Positions 54,605 to 63,674 of a DNA stretch of 64,000 nucleotides are shown here, in pieces (the stretch's first letter is position 1; each line of letters starts with the position of its first letter). A program made the position numbers and the translations under genes. This DNA is from Methanooceanicella nereidis (GTDB lineage: Archaea; Halobacteriota; Methanocellia; Methanocellales; Methanocellaceae), in NCBI RefSeq assembly GCF_021023085.1, contig NZ_PGCK01000005.1:124001-188000 (forward strand), given 5' to 3'. Under the pieces are notes generated by a model. The model worked only from the letters and a program-made list of their open reading frames with translations, was not told the origin of the DNA and ran no database searches.

Positions 54605-55658
54605 GATGTTTTTGTGGTTGTGCCTGACGGATGGCAGGTAGGCACGTAACCCCACAGAAACACAGAAACACAAAATTTTTTATATGATTTTTTAAGGGCA
54701 CGAAATTCTCTAAGAGTTACTCACAAAACCTCTAAGGCTCTAGTATCACTGTCAACGCACAAACACCTCTAACGCCCGGCTCAACGCACTAACCTCTCTA
54801 AGTCACCAACGCTAAAACAAGGCCCGAACATTCTCCAAAGCACTAAAGTTTAATATCCCGGTCTGTGTTGTAAAAAATTTGCGTTTTAGTTTATTATTCT
54901 TGTTATTCCCTTTCCTATGTTCTGTTCGTTGAAATTTATCAATAGACCGAGTCTTTTTCCGCTAAGCCTTAAATAGTTGAGCAATTGTGCTTTATGTATC
55001 GGCTGTATCTGATCTGTGGATTTAAATTCTACTACCAGGCAGTCGTCGACCAGCAGGTCCAGGATGAAATACTCATCATCATACACGATACCTTCGTATG
55101 TTATTGGTATCTTGATCTGTGTCTTGACATTGAACCCTCTGCTTCTTAGTTCTTTTACCATGAATCTCTCGTAGGTCTTTTCAGGCAGCCCGACCCCAAG
55201 CCTTTTATGGATCGTATAAGCCGAATCCACAGTATATTTTGCTGCTGTTTCCACAATATCAGGTAACTTCTCGTATTTTCTTTCCAACATGATCACCTTA
55301 ACAAAACAATACTAATTTGCTATTATTTGCAATAAAGTATTATAAGTTTATCCATCAGACTAAAAAAGTGAACAGGTATACGATCATTGAACAACACAAA
55401 CCGCGCCATTAAACTTTAGTGTTTTGGAGAATGTTCGTGCCTTGTTTTAGAGTTGGTGACTTAGAGAGGTTAGTGCGTTGAGCCGAGCATTAGAGGTGTT
55501 AGAGCGTTGACGGTGATACTAGAGCCTTAGAGACTTTTGTGAGTAATTTTTTGTGATTTTAGAGACTTTAAAAATCATATAAAAAATTTTTGTGTTTCCG
55601 TGTTTTTGTGAGGTCACGTGTCTACCTGCCATCCGTCAGGCACAACCACAAAAACATC
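54605..55658. mobile_element. Palindromic element copy C with intact GxxExxY gene
   Basis: About 1054 bp. The arms (54605 to about 54868, and about 55393 to 55658) are inverted repeats. The outermost 37 bases are perfect complements (GATGTTTTTGTGGTTGTGCC... on the left). The inner ends GTCTGTGTTG and CAACACAAACCG enclose one gene on the minus strand. This is the best candidate for a complete, active form of the family. It lies between the PqqD gene's promoter and the ABC transporter gene. Confidence 0.88.
54886..55296 (-). CDS. GxxExxY protein (PD-(D/E)XK nuclease superfamily)
   Basis: A 136-residue protein. The naming motif G-x2-E-x2-Y is GLPEKTY (Gly36, Glu39, Tyr42). The nuclease-like core shows Asp80 in FILDLLVDD and Glu90-x-Lys92 in VVEFKS, matching PD-(D/E)XK (PF13366, TIGR04256). 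No catalytic activity is established for the family in my knowledge. The gene sits in the centre of element C and a broken copy sits in element B, which ties this protein to the palindromic repeats. Shine-Dalgarno AAGGTGATC precedes the start. Confidence 0.92.
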   Translation of the reverse strand: MIMLERKYEKLPDIVETAAKYTVDSAYTIHKRLGVGLPEKTYERFMVKELRSRGFNVKTQIKIPITYEGIVYDDEYFILDLLVDDCLVVEFKSTDQIQPIHKAQLLNYLRLSGKRLGLLINFNEQNIGKGITRIIN

Positions 55659-55659
55659 A

Positions 55660-55851
55660 CATTCAAAAAAAACCGAAGAATTAAAAATCAGGTGCTTCCA
55701 GAGTGATATATTTAAGTCTTATCAACAAGTATACCTTGATAACCGGCCTGTCATAAATAAGGCCGGCCAGTGTGCGGGGGTATACGGGGATGTTGAAGAG
55801 CTTATTGACATATATCGTAAGGTCAATGAGCGTGACTGGCGTCCATATTAA
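55660..55851 (+). CDS. Possible C-terminal gene fragment next to element C
   Basis: The frame is open from inside the right end of element C and ends at 55851. The last 50 residues look protein-like (FKSYQQVYLDNRPVINKAG, then DVEELIDIYRKVNERDWRPY) rather than random. There is no start codon of its own outside the element, so it may be the tail of a gene cut by the insertion, or chance. It overlaps the region where the ABC transporter could begin in another frame. An inverted repeat ACCGGCCT/AGGCCGGC occurs at about 55742-55767. Confidence 0.3.
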   Translation, partial: HSKKTEELKIRCFQSDIFKSYQQVYLDNRPVINKAGQCAGVYGDVEELIDIYRKVNERDWRPY

Positions 55852-57610
55852 AGATATTTTTCATACCCCGAAAAGTTCAGATAATGAGAAGTTCAAATGG
55901 AAAGATCTCATATTCTTTTTCCGGTTCGTTAAGCCCGTCTGGAAGCTCGGTGCTTTATCCATCATTTTATCTATCCTCATAAGCGCCATTCAGTCGATAA
56001 TGCCTATGAGCACTAAGGTGTTCATCGATTTTGTCATAATGAAGAACGGCTTTGACACCGTCGAAGGCTTTCTGGCGTCTTTTGGCATGGGAACGCTTGC
56101 TCCGGGCATTATAGAGCTGTTGAGCTCTTTGAATTTTGTCATACTGGCCCTGATAGTCCTTGGCCTGACCTCGGGGCTCTCGGGAATATTGAAGGACTAC
56201 CTTAATACGAAATATACGCAGCGGATCACGTTTAACGTGCAGACGACGCTGTTTGACCGCGTGCTGAGGTTCCCGATGTCGTTCTTTAAGGAGAAGCAGA
56301 CTGGATATCTTGTGTCGAGGGTGCAGAATGACGTGGGCTCCGTGCAGTATTTCTTCTCCAATATCATCTCATCTGCCGTCTCAAGCAGTGTGTCGCTTGT
56401 GTTGGGCTTATTGATCATACTGGCCATTAGCACTAAGATAACGCTTTTAGTCGTGCTCCTTGTTCCTGTTTACCTGATAGTGAGCGTGTTCTTTTCGGGC
56501 AGGATGAGACGGGTCAGCTATGATGAGATGGAATCGTCGGCGAATGTCTCGAAGGATCTCCAGGAGATATTGTCGGGCGTCGAGGTCGTGAAGTCGTATA
56601 CGAGCGAGGAGAGGGAAGTCAGGAAGGTTTCGGAGAAGATCGATAAGGTCATTAAGACGAGGATGAAGAGCACGATGATCTCATCTTTTTCCGGCTTTAT
56701 CATGAGAGGCGTTCAGTCGGTGTTCCTTTTACTGGTCATGTGGTTCGGTGCCATAGAGATACAGAATGGCGCGATGACTATCGGGGATTATGTCGCGTTT
56801 ATCGCTTACGTGGCGTTTCTTTCCGGGTCTGTTGGAAGGCTGTTCTCGTCTTACATTTCGCTACAGACTATACTGGCGTCGATGGACAGGCTGAAAGAAA
56901 TGTTCAGTATTGTGCCGGAGCATGAAAATGCAGATAGGCAGCTTATTGTCCCGAATGATTGTAAAGGCGGCATCAAGTTTGAGAATGTAACGTTTTCGTA
57001 TGACGACAAAGATGCTGTTATTAAAGATCTCAACCTGGAAGTAAGATCCGGGGGATCTGTCGCATTGATAGGGCCGAGCGGGTCGGGAAAGACGACAATA
57101 GTGAACTTAATCTTAAAACTTTATACTCCGGGATCAGGCGCGATATACCTGGATGGTGTCGATCTTAGAGATATTGATACGGAATGGCTGAGGAAGCAGA
57201 TCGCAATAGTGTCGCAGGATGTTTTTCTTTTTGACGATACGATAGAGAATAATATCAGGTACGGGATGCCTTCGGCAAGCAGGGAAGAGGTAATTGAGGC
57301 CGCGAAGAAGGCGCATATACATGAGTTCATAGAGTCCCTTCCCGATAGCTATGCTACGATCATAGGGGAGAGAGGGGTGAAACTCTCCGGAGGGCAGAGG
57401 CAGAGGATAGCGATAGCGAGGGCGTTCCTGAAGGATGCGAGGATACTGCTGCTGGATGAGCCGACGTCTGCACTCGATACGGAGACTGAGGATAGTATTA
57501 AAGGGTCCTTAAGGGAACTGATAGATAACAGGACGACATTTGTCATATCGCATAAATCATCGTTGATCGATATTACGGGAAATATGCTTGTAGTTAAAAT
57601 AGGAACTTAG
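55826..57610 (+). CDS. ABC exporter, fused membrane and ATPase domains
   Basis: About 594 residues. An N-terminal six-helix membrane domain (about 25-320) is followed by an ATPase domain with Walker A GPSGSGKTT, Q-loop VSQDVFLFDD, signature LSGGQRQR, Walker B ILLLDEPTSALD and switch His in ISHKSS. No C39 peptidase domain. Type IV exporters of this form move lipids, peptides or polysaccharides. Located beside the modification cassette, it could export its product (inference). ATG 55826 is preferred; ATG 55790 (after GGGGG) and GTG 55772 are in frame. Confidence 0.92.
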   Translation: MSVTGVHIKDIFHTPKSSDNEKFKWKDLIFFFRFVKPVWKLGALSIILSILISAIQSIMPMSTKVFIDFVIMKNGFDTVEGFLASFGMGTLAPGIIELLSSLNFVILALIVLGLTSGLSGILKDYLNTKYTQRITFNVQTTLFDRVLRFPMSFFKEKQTGYLVSRVQNDVGSVQYFFSNIISSAVSSSVSLVLGLLIILAISTKITLLVVLLVPVYLIVSVFFSGRMRRVSYDEMESSANVSKDLQEILSGVEVVKSYTSEEREVRKVSEKIDKVIKTRMKSTMISSFSGFIMRGVQSVFLLLVMWFGAIEIQNGAMTIGDYVAFIAYVAFLSGSVGRLFSSYISLQTILASMDRLKEMFSIVPEHENADRQLIVPNDCKGGIKFENVTFSYDDKDAVIKDLNLEVRSGGSVALIGPSGSGKTTIVNLILKLYTPGSGAIYLDGVDLRDIDTEWLRKQIAIVSQDVFLFDDTIENNIRYGMPSASREEVIEAAKKAHIHEFIESLPDSYATIIGERGVKLSGGQRQRIAIARAFLKDARILLLDEPTSALDTETEDSIKGSLRELIDNRTTFVISHKSSLIDITGNMLVVKIGT

Positions 57611-57645
57611 CTGAACGAGAATTGGTTTTTCGGTTAGAGAAAAAC

Positions 57646-58203
57646 GTTGTGCCTGACGGATGGCAGGTAGGCACATAATTTCACAGAAACACGGAAACAC
57701 TAAATTTTTTTAATGGTTTTTTAAGGGCTCTAAATCACTAAAAATTACTCACCAAACCACAAAGGCTCTAGTATCACCGTCAATGCTCTAACACCTCTAA
57801 CGCCCGGCTCAACGCACCAACCTTCTCAAAGTCACTAACTCTAAAACAAAGCCCGAACATTCTCCAAAACACGAAAGTTTAACGGCCCGGTTTGTGTTGC
57901 ACCCTGTTCGATCCCATGACGAGCTAACACTATTGCCAAAAAAATGAAACGTCAACCGGGCCGTTAAACTTTCGTGTTTTGGAGAATGTTCGGGACTTGT
58001 TTTAGCGTTGGTGAGTTAGAGAAATTAGTGCGTTGAGCCGGGCGTTAGAGGTGTTAGAGCATTGACGGTGATACTAGAGCCTTAGAGACTTTCGTGAGTA
58101 AACTCTTTGAGATTTTCGTGCTCTTAAAAAATCATATAAAAAAATTTTGTGTTTCTGTGGTTCTGTGAGGTTACGTGCCTACCTGCCATCCGTCAGGCAC
58201 AAC
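57646..58203. mobile_element. Palindromic element copy E (no gene)
   Basis: About 558 bp. It has the same ends (GTTGTGCCTGACGGATGG... and its complement at 58170-58203) and the same arm order. Its centre differs from A and D: TTTGTGTTGCACCC then AACGTCAACCGGGCCG, as if the inner ends of a gene-bearing copy had joined. It lies directly after the ABC exporter gene and before the convergent GT39-like gene. Confidence 0.85.
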
Positions 58204-58241
58204 CACAAAAGTATTCTCAGGAATACTGAAGATAAAATATG

Positions 58242-60380
58242 TCATCTGTCGATCACGATATAGTCAAGAGTTATGCCGAGCTCCCTGTCGTCATAGCTTA
58301 ACCGTTCGTCTTCCTTAATGCCGTACTCATATGGTACCCAGGTATTCACTCTGATCTCGAGTATATGATAATCGCCTTCCAGATACACGGCAGGCACCTG
58401 GATAGTATGATTATAGTCTCCGGCATACTTTACGAATTCGCCGATCTTAGTGTCATTTATGAATAATTCAACTCTCGCGGGGTCATCTTCAGGCCTGAAG
58501 CCCCCTGTGGCAAGAGTGAGGTTCGCGTCGCCGTACTCTGCAGGATAGTAAAAAATGACTTTTGAGGAATCTTTAGTCCACCGGTACTTATTCTGCTCGG
58601 GATACTGGAAGCCGTCGATAACGTCAGTATCGTCCTTGCCGCCGACATCAATGACGTATGGCACCGTTATAGTATTGTTCTTATTTATGTCGTATAGCCG
58701 GCTATTTGTAAAGAGAGTCCCGAAATTGATCTGTGTACCATAGTAGGGCAGCGGTTTTGGGGAGATGAGGTAATCTACGCCGGAGCCGTAATGCTCAATG
58801 GTGTGTTTATCCGTAGTGTTAATTATTACGTTATCCGGACCGTAATAGAATACCAGATAATGCCAGAGCCGTTTTATGGAATTGAAATTTTCCGAGTCGA
58901 CCATTATGATCGAATCCTCGGTGACACCTTGATCCGTGAGCTGGTTAAACGTACCCATGGACTTTATCGACGTCTTTAATTCCATGTTATATGTGGGGAT
59001 AGTCACTATGAGCGATATCAGGATCATAAAGGCCGGTAAAATGAACACATATTTTGGATATTTCGATGAGACATAGAATAGAAATAAGACCGCCACGCAT
59101 AGAGCGAGCGAGAATAACGCCAGTATATAGCCATCCATGTTCATGAGATAATATATGGTCATGTTTCCGGCGGCGTCGAAATATTTTGGTATCGTCGACA
59201 TCAGGATGAACGCAGTTATAAGGACCGCTATGGACGAAACAATGAATTTTTTGTTATTGAATGTCGGGGACATTTTTTCCATGCCGATGAAGCCGAATAT
59301 GAATACCAGAGGTATGATCGGCCCTATGTACCTGCCGTACATCTCATAGTTCATAGGGACTATGAATAAGATACAGACAATGAAAAGCCCGACGGATGAG
59401 AACAATGCATAAACGCCGGAAATTCGCAGGGGTACGTCCATGAGGTTTTTATCCTTTTTTACCAGGCTGTAAAACAGGATGATCGTGATAACGATGAAAA
59501 AGTAGGAGGATAATAACAGGAAATTGATCTCATTTAGGAAGGTCATTAAATAATCGGCTATTATGCCGGGATAATCTATCGTCGCGGCTGACTGGTTCGT
59601 CACGGTCGTCGCGACGAAATTGGGATCGTAAGGGGAGCCGAATGAATAATATTCCGTGGGTATCATATAAGCGGAATAGCCTAACCATAAGGTCAGAAAA
59701 ACGATGAGTGACGCTATTAAGGCCCATTTCTTTTTGACGGCGCGGAGCAGGTCTCCCCCGTTCCTGTTAACGTACAGGTAATAAATGAACGCGAGCACGA
59801 ACGCCGCTATCATCGCCAGGCCGTTTGAGCGCGTCATGTAGAGATATACGACGGAAAACGAAGCTAAGATGTCCCAGATCTTTTTATCGCTGCTGTAACT
59901 CTCCAGGATGAACCACATCGAATATACGAATAGGGGGATGAACAGGTTTTCGCTCATCAGCGTGAACGGATAGAAATTAAAGGCGGGCAAGGTCGCTACG
60001 GCTAATGAGCCTGATATTGCCAGGCCTGCGGAGCAATATTTTCTTAGTATGAAATAAGCGGGGAATATTACCGACGTTGTTATTATTGAGTTTATTATCA
60101 GCATCGTGTGATAGACCGTATCCCGATCATCGGAGAACAGGTAGGCTATGGACAGAGGGATCGAATATCCCGGTGGTGTGGTCCCTCCCACTATGGCTAT
60201 GAATTCAGGGTATAGTTTGCCGTTTAGAACATTCTGGGCGATGCTGTCATAGAACGTTTCGTCAGGCATTATTACTAAGGATGCGAAATTTAGTGAGAGA
60301 AATATTTTAATTGATAATATAATTAGAAAAGCGGCGATGATAATAAGTAAGCCGTTGCTTAGTTTAGTTTTTTCATTCAT
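58242..60380 (-). CDS. GT39/GT-C-like membrane glycosyltransferase
   Basis: A 712-residue protein with about 13 transmembrane segments and a C-terminal soluble domain (about 480-712). A first extracellular loop with acidic MPDETFYDSIAQN (Asp40, Glu41) and then TPPGYSIPLSIAYLFSDD is typical of PMT/GT39-like enzymes, which transfer sugars from lipid-linked donors to outside acceptors. The C-terminal half is beta-rich with VTFFYPAEYG-like segments and could bind a glycan. Its end faces element E. Confidence 0.85.
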   Translation of the reverse strand: MNEKTKLSNGLLIIIAAFLIILSIKIFLSLNFASLVIMPDETFYDSIAQNVLNGKLYPEFIAIVGGTTPPGYSIPLSIAYLFSDDRDTVYHTMLIINSIITTSVIFPAYFILRKYCSAGLAISGSLAVATLPAFNFYPFTLMSENLFIPLFVYSMWFILESYSSDKKIWDILASFSVVYLYMTRSNGLAMIAAFVLAFIYYLYVNRNGGDLLRAVKKKWALIASLIVFLTLWLGYSAYMIPTEYYSFGSPYDPNFVATTVTNQSAATIDYPGIIADYLMTFLNEINFLLLSSYFFIVITIILFYSLVKKDKNLMDVPLRISGVYALFSSVGLFIVCILFIVPMNYEMYGRYIGPIIPLVFIFGFIGMEKMSPTFNNKKFIVSSIAVLITAFILMSTIPKYFDAAGNMTIYYLMNMDGYILALFSLALCVAVLFLFYVSSKYPKYVFILPAFMILISLIVTIPTYNMELKTSIKSMGTFNQLTDQGVTEDSIIMVDSENFNSIKRLWHYLVFYYGPDNVIINTTDKHTIEHYGSGVDYLISPKPLPYYGTQINFGTLFTNSRLYDINKNNTITVPYVIDVGGKDDTDVIDGFQYPEQNKYRWTKDSSKVIFYYPAEYGDANLTLATGGFRPEDDPARVELFINDTKIGEFVKYAGDYNHTIQVPAVYLEGDYHILEIRVNTWVPYEYGIKEDERLSYDDRELGITLDYIVIDR

Positions 60381-60564
60381 CCGGATATCAATGTAAAAGA
60401 TGTTTTATAATTCATATAATTATTGGTAATTTATCTGCCTGTTTTTTATAAATAAAATGGGTGAGGCGTATAACGAGGAAGTATCATCCCGGATCAATCT
60501 GATGGATTCCGGATGTGAACCGCTCAGGGATTGAATAGTCTTGTTGTAAATGCTTATATTAGGA

Positions 60565-60678
60565 TTATGTTAAAAACTCAGTAATGTACATAATCCAGAT
60601 CGCCACCATAGTGCTGATAATAGAAAATGGAATGGTTACCCAAGTATAACGGAATTCAAGGAATAGAGGATATTTCAC
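60565..60678 (-). CDS. Candidate single-span membrane microprotein (37 aa)
   Basis: A GTG-started frame that overlaps the nucleotidyltransferase stop by four bases (GTGA), which is usual for coupled genes. It reads MKYPLFLEFRYTWVTIPF and continues with one hydrophobic helix. It resembles the 32-residue frame at 46.1 kb in having LFL-x2-RY before the helix. No Shine-Dalgarno site of its own, as expected for coupled translation. Confidence 0.45.
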   Translation of the reverse strand: MKYPLFLEFRYTWVTIPFSIISTMVAIWIMYITEFLT

Positions 60679-61832
60679 TTTCTTATTCGGTCATATATGT
60701 AATCCATACCAACGTTTAATAATATGTGAGCTTTTTTGGCCATACTAAATGATGCCGGCCATTTTAGCTTCATCGATCTAAATGTTCTTTTGCTATCCTG
60801 CAGTACATAAGAATACGCTAGAACCTCGTTTTTTGTCGGCTCCGGCCATTTTGAAAAATCATCGAAATGCGATGGTATTTTTAATCCGGTCCATTTAGTG
60901 GTCATGATCAAAGAATTCTCTAAAGCCATTCTTGCGCAGGTTTCTACGGATCTTTTTTGTAATTTTATCCAGTCGTCCTCTTTCAATCTTTTACAGAGCA
61001 GATCGACATCTAAGATCCAGCTTAACTTTACTTCCCTGCAATGGATGAAGCCCATATGTAACGCAGAATATATCAGAGCATCGACAGTATTTAATGTCCG
61101 GAACTTCATATCTTTACTATCTATCAGATCAGACCTGTCATATAGCTGCTTAAAATCCATTTTACCTAAAATGGAATACGGGTGTAGATCCCAGTGTATC
61201 TCCACAGGACGACACTTCAGGTCGTTTTTATGGAGGAACTGTTCTTCATAGTACCAGTCCCGGGAAATATCATACCTCTTTTTCAAACAGTCATATCCAA
61301 GCCCTTCCATCGCGACTCTTGAACGCGGCATATCTTCAGGCTTTATTAAGAGGTCGATATCATTGTATGACCTGGAAGCAGTCTGAGGATAGACCCCGTA
61401 TGCCAGTCCCGGCCCTTTTAATACCAGGACGTCTATTCCTTCGCTTTCAAATCTGTGGAGAATATATTTTAGCTGGCCTTCGACCTGTAATGATATTGCG
61501 GCACTATTCATGTATTTTAATCTTATATTATCCATTATGGTTTTAGACGGAAGATAAAGCGAGGGCATTTCCTTTAGTTTCCAGTAAATGAAGGGCGTTA
61601 TCCTTTGTTCATCCAGTAATGACAGAAAAGAATACCATTGTTCTAATGGCACATCGGGAGCCTCAACCGGCTCGTTTTGAAGGATCGATATAACATAATT
61701 TAGCAGTTCATCGGAGACATTTAGAATTTCATTTCTTTTTATGCCGTAAAGCGTGAACTTTTCATGTATCGCCTTAATATCATCTAGTTTTGTAGGATAA
61801 GAGTCGATCATTCCAGGCGTGTAATCTTCCAT
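60675..61832 (-). CDS. Nucleotidyltransferase-family protein (NTP_transf_5, PF14907)
   Basis: A 385-residue paralogue of the protein at 48.1 kb. LVLKGPGLAYGVYPQT (137-151) and SYNDIDLLIKPED (155-167, with Asp158 and Asp160) align with the other copy at the same residue numbers. CRPVEIHWDLHPY and ALIYSALHMGFIHCRE also match. Substrate unknown. It is flanked by a microprotein frame downstream and the DUF354 gene upstream rather than by the peptide cassette, which suggests that the two copies serve different acceptors. Confidence 0.88.
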   Translation of the reverse strand: MEDYTPGMIDSYPTKLDDIKAIHEKFTLYGIKRNEILNVSDELLNYVISILQNEPVEAPDVPLEQWYSFLSLLDEQRITPFIYWKLKEMPSLYLPSKTIMDNIRLKYMNSAAISLQVEGQLKYILHRFESEGIDVLVLKGPGLAYGVYPQTASRSYNDIDLLIKPEDMPRSRVAMEGLGYDCLKKRYDISRDWYYEEQFLHKNDLKCRPVEIHWDLHPYSILGKMDFKQLYDRSDLIDSKDMKFRTLNTVDALIYSALHMGFIHCREVKLSWILDVDLLCKRLKEDDWIKLQKRSVETCARMALENSLIMTTKWTGLKIPSHFDDFSKWPEPTKNEVLAYSYVLQDSKRTFRSMKLKWPASFSMAKKAHILLNVGMDYIYDRIRK

Positions 61833-61912
61833 TATGAATTATTTGGTGATGTCCCGTATATTTAAAACATTATGGTCCTAAAATAAGAAAAGTTGATAGA
61901 AGCATATTGTGA

Positions 61913-62962
61913 TCATGATTGAATATTGTTTTTCATGTAATCCTCTACAAATCCTATCATATATTCGTTCACGTCGATCTTTTCACTTAACATTATTTCC
62001 TTCTTACTTTTCCACATATCTTTTATATCAGGCATTGTGAGTAATTCATCGATCTTTTTACCGGCTTCATTTTGATCATTAAAACTGTAGAGAAGCCCGT
62101 ATCTTTGTTCCAGTTCATTCAGGTATCCTAATTTGCCTTTCAGCGATGATATGTATATGGAAGGAGTGCCCAGCACTGCGGCTTCGGCTGCCATAGTGGC
62201 GCCTTCTCCGATGTACAAGGCCGCATAGTATAGCAGGTCGTGTATTTTTTCTGGCGAGATATTTACCCGATATTTTTTTAATGAATTGTCAAGAGGGCCT
62301 TCGGAGGATAACAGGACTTTACCGTGTTTTTCCAGTTCTATAATTAATTTTTGTATATCGCGTATCCCATGCTGTCCGATATCGTGGCTTGATCTCCAGG
62401 AGACAGACCTTATGATAAAATATTTTTCATCCTTTTTCAATCCGGTTTCTTCGAGCGTCTTAATGTCAGGGGTAAAGTGATCCGGATGGAGATACGCCAG
62501 TTCCTTGTAACCGTCATATCTTACCTGCTTTTTACCGAGATCCTGCATAAAGCATGCGGGAGTGTAAATTTTGTTCACGAAAGGCATGTATAGTATTCTC
62601 TGCTCTTTGCTGTGTTCGGTATCGAGGAAATTGACCGACCTTTTTTTTAGTAAGAATGAAACATGAGGTGCGCGAATTGAGCTTAGTCCGAGGAGAAGGT
62701 CCGGGTTAAAACCTCTTACGGCTTTATACATCTTTAGGTCCAGTACCGGTATGTTGAATGATTTTCCGGGTAAACTATCGCCGTAGCTGCCTAGTTCGAC
62801 ATATTCGAGGCCATATCGATCCAGTAATTCCAGGGAAACGTCTTTTTTTGACGCTGTAATTAATATTTTGTGTCCTCTCTCCCTCATCAGCCTGATGAAA
62901 TCTTTAAAGAAATGGACGTCAGCCGGGTGGTTTATGTCTACGACGATCTTTATGAAGTTCAT
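61913..62962 (-). CDS. DUF354 family protein (GT-B-like)
   Basis: A 349-residue protein of the DUF354 family (PF04007), which resembles GT-B glycosyltransferases of the UDP-GlcNAc 2-epimerase type. Seen: VDINHPADVHFFKDFIRLMRERGH at the start (two segments of the family opening), LLLGLSSIRAPHVSFLL, and the late YIGEGATMAAEAAVLGTPSIYIS, the donor-site region. Found in many archaeal surface-sugar clusters. Exact reaction unknown. Confidence 0.9.
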   Translation of the reverse strand: MNFIKIVVDINHPADVHFFKDFIRLMRERGHKILITASKKDVSLELLDRYGLEYVELGSYGDSLPGKSFNIPVLDLKMYKAVRGFNPDLLLGLSSIRAPHVSFLLKKRSVNFLDTEHSKEQRILYMPFVNKIYTPACFMQDLGKKQVRYDGYKELAYLHPDHFTPDIKTLEETGLKKDEKYFIIRSVSWRSSHDIGQHGIRDIQKLIIELEKHGKVLLSSEGPLDNSLKKYRVNISPEKIHDLLYYAALYIGEGATMAAEAAVLGTPSIYISSLKGKLGYLNELEQRYGLLYSFNDQNEAGKKIDELLTMPDIKDMWKSKKEIMLSEKIDVNEYMIGFVEDYMKNNIQS

Positions 62963-63079
62963 CTCCCTGGTAGAATATTGTTAGAATGAATAGATATTAA
63001 AAACACGCTCTTAAACCTTTAGGTGAAACTGCAAGATCTAACAATGAAAAAGAAGGAACAGGGATCATTGATCCCTACT

Positions 63080-63379
63080 TCATGTATCTTTGATTATATA
63101 CCACATATTTTTGACAGCTTTCGTTATAACGCCCAATGTTAACATTATCAATATGTCAAGGCTTATGAGTAGAATGATACCCATCGCGATACACCCGGAG
63201 ATGTATAAGATCTCATCGTGAAAGATCCTCCCGGAAGTGACATGGTATGTATATGAAAATATCTGGATGTTCCCTCCCAGGATATAGTATGGAATATGAT
63301 CCATATCGACCATCATGCCGGCAAAGCCGCATATTAATGCGGTACGCAATGCAGGGTGTATTTTTTTAGATAATTCCAT
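63080..63379 (-). CDS. Small membrane protein, possibly YdjM-type
   Basis: A 99-residue protein with hydrophobic segments near 11-24, 56-70 and 71-88. GFAGMMVDMDHIPYYILG and the following RIFHDEIL recall the D-x-DH and HD patterns of membrane-bound metal-dependent hydrolases of the YdjM/LexA-binding type (PF04307), but the protein is much shorter than usual (these are 150-300 residues). It could be a truncated or minimal member. The 300 bp beyond it to 63674 are AT-rich promoter DNA. Confidence 0.55.
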   Translation of the reverse strand: MELSKKIHPALRTALICGFAGMMVDMDHIPYYILGGNIQIFSYTYHVTSGRIFHDEILYISGCIAMGIILLISLDILIMLTLGVITKAVKNMWYIIKDT

Positions 63380-63674
63380 TTATACTCCTTGATTAATCAA
63401 TAATTTCCGGATATTTAATATCGTTTGAAAGAAATTATGCGAATATAAGAAAAATATCGATAATTGTTTATTTATTTGTTTTCTATGAAATATTAAATTA
63501 AAAATTACTAATTTCAAAAAGATATTCCGAATAAATTTTTCCTTATGACGATATAGACATCATAAGATCCGATCATATTAATAGGAAAGATTTAATTTAA
63601 TTAATGTCTTAAGGAATTACAAAATTAAAACAATAAAAATTATTTAATATTCTGTTATTGAATTAGCATTAAAA

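Noticed and set aside
54476-54673. N-terminal extension of the PqqD gene
   Set aside because: The extra residues come from promoter DNA and the left end of element C; the TTG at 54475 has a strong ribosome site.
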